Of a stretch of 64,000 nucleotides of DNA, positions 57,144 through 64,000 are shown in pieces. Source of the DNA: Stictocephala bisonia. Lineage: Eukaryota; Arthropoda; Insecta; Hemiptera; Membracidae. The translations under genes and the position numbers were made by a program. Location of the stretch: positions 10,359,743 to 10,423,742 of the forward strand of contig JAQJVL010000003.1 in NCBI GenBank assembly GCA_035578905.1, written 5' to 3'. The notes beneath the pieces were generated by a model. It made no database searches. It was given only the letters and a program-made list of their open reading frames with translations, and was not told the DNA's origin. The number at the start of each line of letters is the position of its first letter. Positions within the stretch are counted from its first letter, which is position 1.

Positions 57144-58511
57144 CTACTGTGGAGGCAACCCCCCGCGCTGAGCGTTTCCCGCCCCACGACCTCGAGCACG
57201 TGGACAGTCACGTCGAATGTGACCAGGTTGGCCACAAGCAAAACACACAACAGGAGGCCGAGAACCACGACCCTCCACTGGCTGACTCACACCTACAGAC
57301 ATAGCCGGTCGACGGGTGGGGAGAGCACGATGACTCTCAGAATCCCTCCCTTGCTGGTCTGAGAACTGCACGCTGCGCGAAACCATGCACAGCTGATGCA
57401 GCTCCCGAAAAGTCGAAGGAACACCAGCAAAAACCAATCTGCACCGTTCTTCGGGAGAAATGCCATCCAGGATGACACGAACGGTGTCAGCTTCAGAAAG
57501 GGTGAGGCGCAACGCTTGACGAGCTTCCTTGACTGAAGAGACATAGGCTGCCAGAGACTCGCCCCTACCCTGTGACCTATAAAATCTGTCCATGACCATC
57601 CTCTCCCTGAGTCGAAGGGGAAGAAATGACGAAAGTAACTCTCGGTGGAACGAGTCCACCGAGGCATCACTGTCCAAGACAGAACTCAGCAACTCCCCAA
57701 CAGGACCTCTGCAATAAGGGAACACCAGACGAAGCAAGTCCCCAGCCTGCATGCCGGGCATCTCACTAAGTCTGAGAAAGGCCACCAGAAACTTAAGAAG
57801 CTCCTCAGGATCCATCCCATCGATCACAGGGAGATTCTGGATCATGGGCGTGAGAGGGTTAGGCAGCTTGTGGTAGCTCAGCTGCAGAAGAGCAGGTGAA
57901 CCCAAAGAAGTAGTTGGAACGGCAGCTGGAGCCGAACCACGAGCAACCTCAACGGAAACGCCTGCAGGCTCAGAAGGAACCTCAGGCACAGTGAGAGCCG
58001 TTGTCTCAGCCTGCGGCCTCGACACGTTAGGCGAAAGCGCAAAAGCAGGCCGCTGACCCAGACCCGTAGGAGTCGTGGACCCGGAGAGTGCCTGAAAAAT
58101 CTCATCCAGCCTAGACACACTCTCCAAGATCCACGCCCTATCCGATGGTTCCAACCCCGGTGCCCGGTTGACCAGCCTTAAACGGGCAAGCAGATGCCCC
58201 AAACGTGCAAGGCGGCAGGCCCGGTCACGACCCACTGGAGGTTCCAACTGCAAATCTTCCAAAACCCCTTCCCAATCTTCCACCTTCCGTTTACAAATCC
58301 CCAACTCATCACCAACCTCCAGCAGGTCAGACCAATCCACCGCCGTACCCGCGGACAACTGCTCCCGCAGCAACCTCCGGAGATTCAGAACATCCCCTTC
58401 CGGAGTCACACCCCGCGACCTCAATTCGAAAATTAATTCCTCCTTGACTAGGAGCGCAACATTCTGCAGATAGGCCATCTCGCAAAACAAAAATCTCAAC
58501 AGTATACACAA
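57144..58511 (-). CDS. gag: Gypsy Gag
   Basis: A 455-aa capsid/nucleocapsid protein. The Met13 start (MAYLQNVALL, 58475) looks more natural than Met1. The middle holds a retrotransposon capsid-like segment (FLVAFLRLSEMPG, then GRGESLAAYVSSVKEA). Near the C-terminus a single CCHC knuckle CFACGQPGHIRRDC is followed by an Arg/Gly-rich tail, typical of RNA packaging. It is upstream of pol in element orientation. It is intact, with high GC content compared with flanking intron DNA. Confidence 0.9.
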   Translation of the reverse strand: MCILLRFLFCEMAYLQNVALLVKEELIFELRSRGVTPEGDVLNLRRLLREQLSAGTAVDWSDLLEVGDELGICKRKVEDWEGVLEDLQLEPPVGRDRACRLARLGHLLARLRLVNRAPGLEPSDRAWILESVSRLDEIFQALSGSTTPTGLGQRPAFALSPNVSRPQAETTALTVPEVPSEPAGVSVEVARGSAPAAVPTTSLGSPALLQLSYHKLPNPLTPMIQNLPVIDGMDPEELLKFLVAFLRLSEMPGMQAGDLLRLVFPYCRGPVGELLSSVLDSDASVDSFHRELLSSFLPLRLRERMVMDRFYRSQGRGESLAAYVSSVKEARQALRLTLSEADTVRVILDGISPEERCRLVFAGVPSTFRELHQLCMVSRSVQFSDQQGRDSESHRALPTRRPAMSVGVSQPVEGRGSRPPVVCFACGQPGHIRRDCPRARGRGAGNAQRGGLPPQ

Positions 58512-58619
58512 AAAACGACAACTCCAGGGTCCAAGACGAACTAAACCCTCAGCCTACCGAGCCACTGCCGACCACTCCAATCCACCCATGAAACCCATTC
58601 CACAAAGTAACCAAGCGGA

Positions 58620-58625
58620 TTGCCT

Positions 58626-58666
<41 letters not shown>

Positions 58667-58830
58667 ACAAAGTTAAATGATTTATTTGGTTTTTAATTGT
58701 TTTTCTTTTTAAATAATTATTTATTTGTCTTTTTTTTTTTTTTCTACGTATTACCAAGACACCTTGACGGTAGGTCGGCCAACCATGACCTACTAACAGG
58801 GAAACACCCACCGTCAACAACCAAGAAAGA

Positions 58831-58890
<60 letters not shown>
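58620..58890 (-). repeat. Poly-A tracts in Gypsy leader
   Basis: On the plus strand, T runs occur at about 58629-58662, 58730-58743 and 58838-58887 (about 50 T), between the PBS and gag. In the element's sense these are long A runs in the 5' leader. The poly-Lys frame here is composition only. They may be captured poly-A tails or length-inflated homopolymers. Confidence 0.75.
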
Positions 58891-58895
58891 GCAAC

Positions 58896-58912
58896 CACGC
58901 TCTGCTACCAAT
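58896..58912 (-). other. Gypsy primer-binding site (initiator tRNA-Met type)
   Basis: Read on the minus strand two bases after the 5' LTR: TGGTAGCAGAGCG. The first 11 bases complement the 3' end of eukaryotic initiator tRNA-Met (…CTCTGCTACCA). Confidence 0.8.
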
Positions 58913-60962
58913 TGAGACCCATCCCCCCCCACCAAAGCTGGGAAGCGTGCCAACTGGGGGATGGCTCAAAACGAGTAAAGCGATGGGATCACGGGTGGCA
59001 GTTGGAGGGTCCAAAATAAAACTCGGCAGCTGAGCGAAACTAATTTATTACCAAAAAACCACTATTAACATAATCAAAAACGGCAGAAGGCCACGATATA
59101 AAATAGGCAGAAGGCCACAATATAAATTTTCACTTAAATAAATAATAACAAACACTAAAATTACCAAGATACTACACAATAATAACAAACGCTATAAATA
59201 CCACAAACTCTACAAATACCCAAAATTTAACAATTAATCCACTGTATGGCCTATCTGCAGTTTAGCCTGAGACACCCCAAAACGTAAGAAAATATTAAGC
59301 CCCAAATAAAAGTGAAAATTTAGAAAACTTTTGGATCACAACATTTAAACCGGCAATTTAGCCCGAATCCCTTGATTCCACCGGGCCAGGGAGTAAGCCG
59401 GAATCCCTGGGCAGCTCCGAATTAAAAGTTAAGCAAAGAACAATAATCCCCTTTTGGTGAAAGTTTAAAAATTAAATAATTTAAAAGAAAATATAACACG
59501 GTACCGTTTTAGTAAAAAGTCACTTCACGACCTCCATAATACAATGAATGAAAAATATAAATAACAATCACTAGGCCTAAACATATAAATAAATAACATA
59601 ACTTAACCATAGGGACCCAACAACTATAAAATCTAAAAGATATAACAACAAATAAAACTAATTAAATAACTAACAATAAATATAAATAAATATTAACATC
59701 AAAAATATTCTTTATGTATTTTTAAAGCTTTTCTTTTTAAGTAAATAAAAAAAATATAAGTCCCCATGGCTGTTTCATCAATCACTGTTCCAGTTTAGGC
59801 CTAGGCCACAAATTAAACAGTTCCACAAACTTTTTTTCTTCTTTATATTTCCTGTATTTCACTGTTTTTCTTGGTTTAGATTTTTTTTTTTTTTGTAAAA
59901 CTTTTAACAGCCCCCAGCTCAGCCGCCGGGAAACAAAAACATGGAAAACACTGACCTGAGGACAGGAGACTTATACCACAGAGATGTAGAGCGGGTAACG
60001 GGCGACTCCATGCTCCAACATGGTCCTCAGGCCAGGCTAGCAGTGCAGAAGGTCGGCAATTCCCCGACGGCAGGCCGAGGGTGAAACGTCCTACTCAAGG
60101 ACCCTGGACTGTAAGGCACAACACACAGCACATCAAATACAGTCCAGCCATCACAACAAAATATTACACATAACCACTAAAAATATAAGGGTGCCTGATT
60201 TAACAAAACTTAACATGAAGAGACAAACAAGAACAGGAGTGGAGCAAACAATACAGTGAAAAATTAACTTTAGGCTATGAATAATTATGTAGGAAACTCA
60301 GATTTAAAACAAATTACAATTAACAAATTATAAAAGACTTAATTACGTATATGGACTTAAAAAATGACAAACTGAATACTAGGCCATGGATACATGAGCA
60401 ATAGGTTATAACATGAAAATCAAACTAAAGATAGGCTAGGTTATTGTCCGTGAACAAAAAGATGGTAAATCGGTAACTGCAACTTAAAAAGGCTCAACAA
60501 AACATTATACAGAACTACTATTAAATATGAAACCAGAGATAATAAAGCAATTAAAGTCAAAAAGGTAACAATGAGCACATGGCTCGAACCTAGGTTAAAA
60601 CATCTAGACAAAGAATATAAATTTAACAAAACTCTGAAAACACAAGTAAGAACGATTAATATTATTTAAACAAAAGTATTTTCACCAAAAGGGTGATTAG
60701 ATATTAAAACTTACAAAATGAACACTTACGTTTTAGTTTGTCTAGCCAAACATGGTAAAGAGGTTCGGCCGAGTAGAACTCTTCTAGAACAATCTAGACT
60801 GAACAGACAGGCCAACCTGACCGAAGCTGCTGGAACACGGAACGAAACGGAACTGGGCCAACGGCCACCAACTACGCGAAACGCAGGGCAAAAACGAATC
60901 TCAGGCAGCCTGGCAGACAATGACGAAAAAAACGAAACTGTACCGGTCCAAGACCCGGTACA
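58913..60962 (-). repeat. Gypsy 5' LTR
   Basis: 2050 bp, equal in length and nearly identical to 51592-53641. It is the 5' LTR because the PBS adjoins it. No promoter element can be confidently placed. Confidence 0.95.
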
Positions 60963-61200
60963 GTGCTAAAGGTTGTCAGTTCGATCCCGATCAGAGTCAA
61001 TACATTTTGAGAAGGATCAGCTGATAACCACCGGCTGTTCATTTGTCATTGGGCTATTAATTAATGACACTTTCTAAGGAATAGTCGGCCTTAGTTTGTA
61101 ACAATGACTACATTCACTCATCTACACTCATCACACTCAATCGAAATCCATATTCGCCCATATCTTGACGATCGGCGTCTTATGAATAAATAAAAAAAAA
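60963..61200 (+). repeat. SINE 3' part with Pol III B box
   Basis: After the duplicated GTGC, the SINE resumes with AGTTCGATCCCGA (about 60979-60991), which matches the B box GTTCGANNC. Joining across the Gypsy insertion puts about 33 nt between the A and B boxes, as in tRNA genes. The body and A-rich tail match 566-735 closely. Confidence 0.8.
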
Positions 61201-61210
61201 ATTAGTTTTT

Positions 61211-61255
61211 AGCACTTGAAAAAGATTTGGGTTTTACCAAATCGAAACATCGTGA
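61211..61255 (+). other. Penelope-terminus-like hairpin and GAAAC
   Basis: TTGAAAAA is followed by a perfect 7-bp hairpin (GATTTGG 61224-61230 with CCAAATC 61237-61243) and GAAACAT. The layout is like that at 441-470 and resembles a decayed hammerhead core of Penelope-like termini. Confidence 0.3.
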
Positions 61256-61297
61256 TTGGTATTTTACACATAATGATGGCATTACATCTTGTATTTA

Positions 61298-62223
61298 CGA
61301 AGTGTGTTTTTAAAGTAAGTACCGTTTTGGAATCCCGCCGCTGTAGCGCTGCGGTCGGCGTTCAGCACATGTACGCTGGGTACTACTGTCTGTTGGCAAG
61401 CCACTGTCGCCATTACGGATCCATTCGACCGTATTTAAGGTTGCTTATGACTGTTTTAAATTCTTCCTGCAATTAAATTGCCGCCAACTGTAAAGTACAT
61501 GTTATGATAAGTTTTCGTAACCCTACAGGCATGGAAGCAGCTGATATTCATAGAGAGATCTGTGAAGATTATTGCGAAAACAGAATGAGTGGTGGGATGG
61601 TATGGACATGTGTAAGAGATTTTGAACTAGCCGTACGAATGTGCATGATAAGGAACGAAGTGGGAAACCTTCACTCATTACTGATGACTGATGAAAAAAT
61701 TTTGAGAAACAGACGCTTTATAATATCGTTGTTAAGTAGTGTGTCTTCAAGTGTCAAGTAGTGCGATTTCGGAAGTTGTAACAGAACGTTTGAAGTACCG
61801 AGAGTTATGCTTACGCTAGGTTTCCAAAATGCTGATGGAAAATCACAAAACAAATGTTTGGTGAGAATAAAAAACACAAACTTTTAACCAGATCTCTCAC
61901 ATTCATAGATCATTAGAATCGTGATATTTACGATTTTTAAAACCAAATTGTCACGGTGACAGACTCACGATGAATGTCAGCTGCTTTCATGCCCTAAGCG
62001 TTACAAAACCTATCATAGCATGTGCTTTACAGTTAGCTGCATTTTTAATCGCAGGATGAATTTTAAACAGTCATAACCAACCTTAAATGCAGTCAAATGG
62101 ATCCGTAATGACAGCTACGGCTTTCCAACAAATAGTAGTATACAGCACACATGCGCTGAACGCAGAGTGCAGCGCTACAGCGGCGGGATTCCAAAACGGT
62201 ACTTACTTTTAAAACACGCCTCG
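61298..62223 (+). mobile_element. Mariner-like element, internally deleted
   Basis: 926 bp flanked by TA (61296-61297 and 62224-62225). The long inverted termini are CGAAGTGTGTTTTTAAAG…CCCGCCGCTGTAGCGCTG and its counterpart at about 62160-62223. The frame from 61531 reads MEAADIHREICEDYCENRMSGGMV, a mariner helix-turn-helix. A later VPRML/HKT-like bit lies near 61830. The DDD catalytic domain is absent and the frame is broken, so it is a dead deletion derivative. Confidence 0.85.
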
Positions 62224-62564
62224 TACTTGGTACCTCCCAATTGCGTATTTGATCCCTGTCGACATTTAGTTGAAGAGTTCATTTATATCTAAAGGAATAA
62301 TTGTTGTCTAATTAAAAAAAATATTGCTTCACGTGGAATTGCCAAGTAATCACTGTTCATGGCAAAAATAAGCCATTTTTTCAAGTTCGGATATAGCCAA
62401 GTTAAAATATTTTTATCCAATCTTTTCTTTCTTCCTCATGACTAGTCTAATATAATATAATTTAAAAACTTTTTAAATTAATTTCTGACTTTCATTTTGT
62501 CTGTTTAATGCATAATATAAGAATAGTGTTTTGATTATTTATAAGGTTGGATTCATTGTTACAG

Positions 62565-62655
62565 TTCAAGATTGGGCTGTCAGATCCAACTATCTAAAGA
62601 TTTGGATGGTGTAGAAGTGAGACTGCCTTCGACACTAAATGACGCAAGAGGGTGA
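62565..62655 (+). CDS. FDX1-like: Mitochondrial ferredoxin, last exon
   Basis: After the AG acceptor (TTGTTACAG) one base completes a Thr codon. The exon then reads SRLGCQIQLSKDLDGVEVRL and ends PSTLNDARG-stop (TGA 62653-62655). It holds the fourth [2Fe-2S] cysteine (LGCQ). The …P.T..DAR ending is adrenodoxin (FDX1) type rather than the FDX2 type, which ends in a NFYVDGH-like segment. Frame and phase fit the 19873-20015 exon exactly. The C-terminus is shorter than in vertebrate FDX1. Confidence 0.92.
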
Positions 62656-64000
62656 AGTCTATACCTATTAGATAGATAATTATTGAAGCTTATACTCAAT
62701 CAAAAGACATAACACAAGATAGATAAGGTGACATTTAGTCGAATGTTGGTAGCTACCATAGATTTTAGTTGCGACAACATTTTGCCCTCTTTTTTCCAAA
62801 TCCGTCCTAATAATTAATTGTTTACGGATTCTAATGAGGGTAGAAGGCTAAGGAAATTGAACAAAATTACTAAATAAGATAAGGGATATTTACCGTTATA
62901 CCACTGTTTGAAGTAAATTTTGTCGGTTTTCAGAGATAAATATAAGAAATATTTCAGTAGTTTACCTTTGTTACACATGAAGAAGGCCATTACTCAGTGA
63001 TCTTGGGCATTATTTCCCCGAATATGCTCTTCATCACGCCGCCATGTGAACTCACACAAGTAGCTCAGCTGGTCCTGCACTCCACTTTATTCCGTTGTAC
63101 TTTTGATTGATTTAGTGTTCACTACTATTAGGTTAAGAACATTATTTTTATAATTTACTGTATAATGTTCATAAACTAATCTGTGGATACCTTTGTACGC
63201 TCGCCATTGGTCTGGTATACGTATAATGAAAAAGATAAGCCTATTAACACTAAACAAAATCTTGACTTACTTTTCATTCAAAGCTTAAATCAGTTATATC
63301 TAACAAGTTAAGAAAACTCAAATTATTTAGAACTAGAAAATGATTGTGTATTAAACATCTCTAGTTCCTTAACTTTTATGATGTTCTTGCTGAATTAATC
63401 GCCAAACTCTCTCAGGAAGGCAATCAGTTAATGTTTGAAACGATATAAATATATTTATTAGCTATACTTTCTGATTTAAATTGTGAACAAAATGTAAACA
63501 GAATGTTTACATAGTACTTTTTATTTTTGTTTTATTTTTATTATCTCTAGACCTAGCACTAAGTTGTTGTTCCTAAATTTGTCTGGGTGGAGTTTGGAAG
63601 TTTTTTTTTATCACATTAATATACTAAGAAATATGAATATTTATTGAGGTAGTATATAATTTTCTTTCCTAGAACAAAATGATTTCTTGAAAATTTAAAA
63701 CATTTAATCCCTCTAAAGAGTATCCAAAGATTTTATCAAATTCCAAGATAGAAAATGTACAAAATGTATTTTAAATGAAAACATTGTGTTTTATTTTAAA
63801 AGTTTAAAGTGTAATTTTTATATTTTTTTGTTTACAATGGTGTGATACATGCTATGTTTGTATTGAAATGTTATAAATAAAAACAGCAGACAAAAAATGT
63901 ACCTAAAAATTAAACTGTTTTATATAGAAAATAAAGCTTTGTTACTCTAAGACCTATTTATATATTATTTATAAATATCAAATGTGTAATTAAATAGGTA
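62656..64000 (+). other. Ferredoxin 3' UTR and downstream AT-rich DNA
   Basis: No other gene is seen. AATAAA hexamers at 63876-63881 and 63930-63935 are candidate polyadenylation signals, but such hexamers are expected by chance in this composition. Confidence 0.35.

Larger units (their letters stand above)
51592..60962 (-). mobile_element. Young, full-length Ty3/Gypsy LTR retrotransposon
   Basis: The element is 9371 bp on the minus strand. The LTRs at 51592-53641 and 58913-60962 are each 2050 bp, start TG and end CA, and differ only in homopolymer length where I compared them. The target duplication is GTGC (51588-51591 and 60963-60966). It has a PBS, PPT, intact gag and a 1080-codon intact pol, and no env. 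The near-identical LTRs and open frames indicate recent and possibly still competent insertion. It sits inside a SINE, within the long ferredoxin intron, antisense to that gene. Confidence 0.95.
20016..62564 (+). other. Ferredoxin intron, ~42.5 kb, full of transposons
   Basis: This is the interval between the GTAAG donor at 20016 and the TTGTTACAG acceptor ending at 62564. The two exons join in phase (AC|T). It contains the LINE stack, Gypsy element, Penelope element, mariner, SINEs and solo LTR described separately. It is inferred by joining exon content. A transcript would confirm it. Confidence 0.7.

Noticed and set aside
56591..57304. 237-aa plus-strand open frame opposite Gypsy pol and gag
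   Set aside because: It is an antisense shadow of GC-rich coding sequence on the minus strand.
53869..58511. Possible endogenous retrovirus with env
   Set aside because: Only about 230 bp lie between the end of pol and the 3' LTR, with no envelope-like frame. It is an ordinary Gypsy retrotransposon.
58554..58953. Poly-lysine open frames on the minus strand
   Set aside because: They are a translation of poly-A/T runs in the Gypsy leader.

Overview
The window is eukaryotic nuclear DNA, almost certainly from an insect and possibly a hemipteran. It is AT-rich, has spliceosomal introns, and is dominated by arthropod-type transposable elements (BEL/Pao, Ty3/Gypsy, Jockey/CR1-like LINEs, Penelope, mariner, piggyBac-like MITEs and a tRNA-derived SINE). 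I see no bacterial operons, no CRISPR array and no tRNA or rRNA genes. The order-level assignment is inference.

One ordinary host gene can be recognised. It is an adrenodoxin-type mitochondrial [2Fe-2S] ferredoxin (FDX1-like) on the + strand. Three exons are visible: 11702-11814, 19873-20015 and 62565-62655, the last carrying the stop codon. The mitochondrial-targeting exon(s) are not seen. The introns are about 8 kb and 42.5 kb, and nearly everything else from 11.8 to 62.5 kb is mobile DNA inside them. The middle exon lies in a stretch with expanded homopolymers and is frame-broken as given.

Layout. 0-0.5 kb: a 133-bp near-perfect inverted repeat with a Penelope-terminus-like end, followed by a SINE-body fragment. 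0.9-2.0 kb: copy 1 of an unclassified repeat whose inverted copy 2 is at 21.6-23.1 kb. 3.9-4.7 kb: a MITE. 4.97-11.02 kb: a minus-strand BEL/Pao retrotransposon with near-identical LTRs but a frame-broken pol. 11.9-12.6 kb: a piggyBac-like MITE. 12.6-15.6 kb: error-rich sequence with remnants of an RNase-H-bearing LINE. 17.0-17.9 kb: a foldback element made from a mariner 5' half. 18.2-18.9 and 29.3-30.0 kb: two copies of another repeat. 19.1-20.4 kb: a second error-rich patch. 24.3-26.2 kb: long G, C and A tracts. 26.4-27.4 kb: a decayed LINE reverse transcriptase. 30.1-32.0 kb: a diverged solo LTR.

The 34.4-46.2 kb region is a nested stack. An old minus-strand LINE (A) is split by LINE B (35.5-38.96 kb) and by a block (39.1-44.1 kb) that carries plus-strand LINE C and a piggyBac-like MITE. 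At 46.8-49.3 kb there is an unusual coding unit with a PWWP domain, a Ulp1/SENP-type protease with an intact His-Asp-Gln-Cys set, and an SGNH esterase-like domain. It is my best candidate for something little described. It is followed by a Penelope-like element (49.4-51.5 kb) that is itself interrupted.

The 51.59-60.96 kb region is a young, apparently intact Ty3/Gypsy element on the minus strand, with 2050-bp LTRs, gag, a 1080-aa pol, an initiator-tRNA-Met-type primer site and a 4-bp target duplication. It landed inside a SINE, between the A box and B box of the SINE promoter. The rest of the SINE, a mariner deletion derivative and the last ferredoxin exon complete the window.
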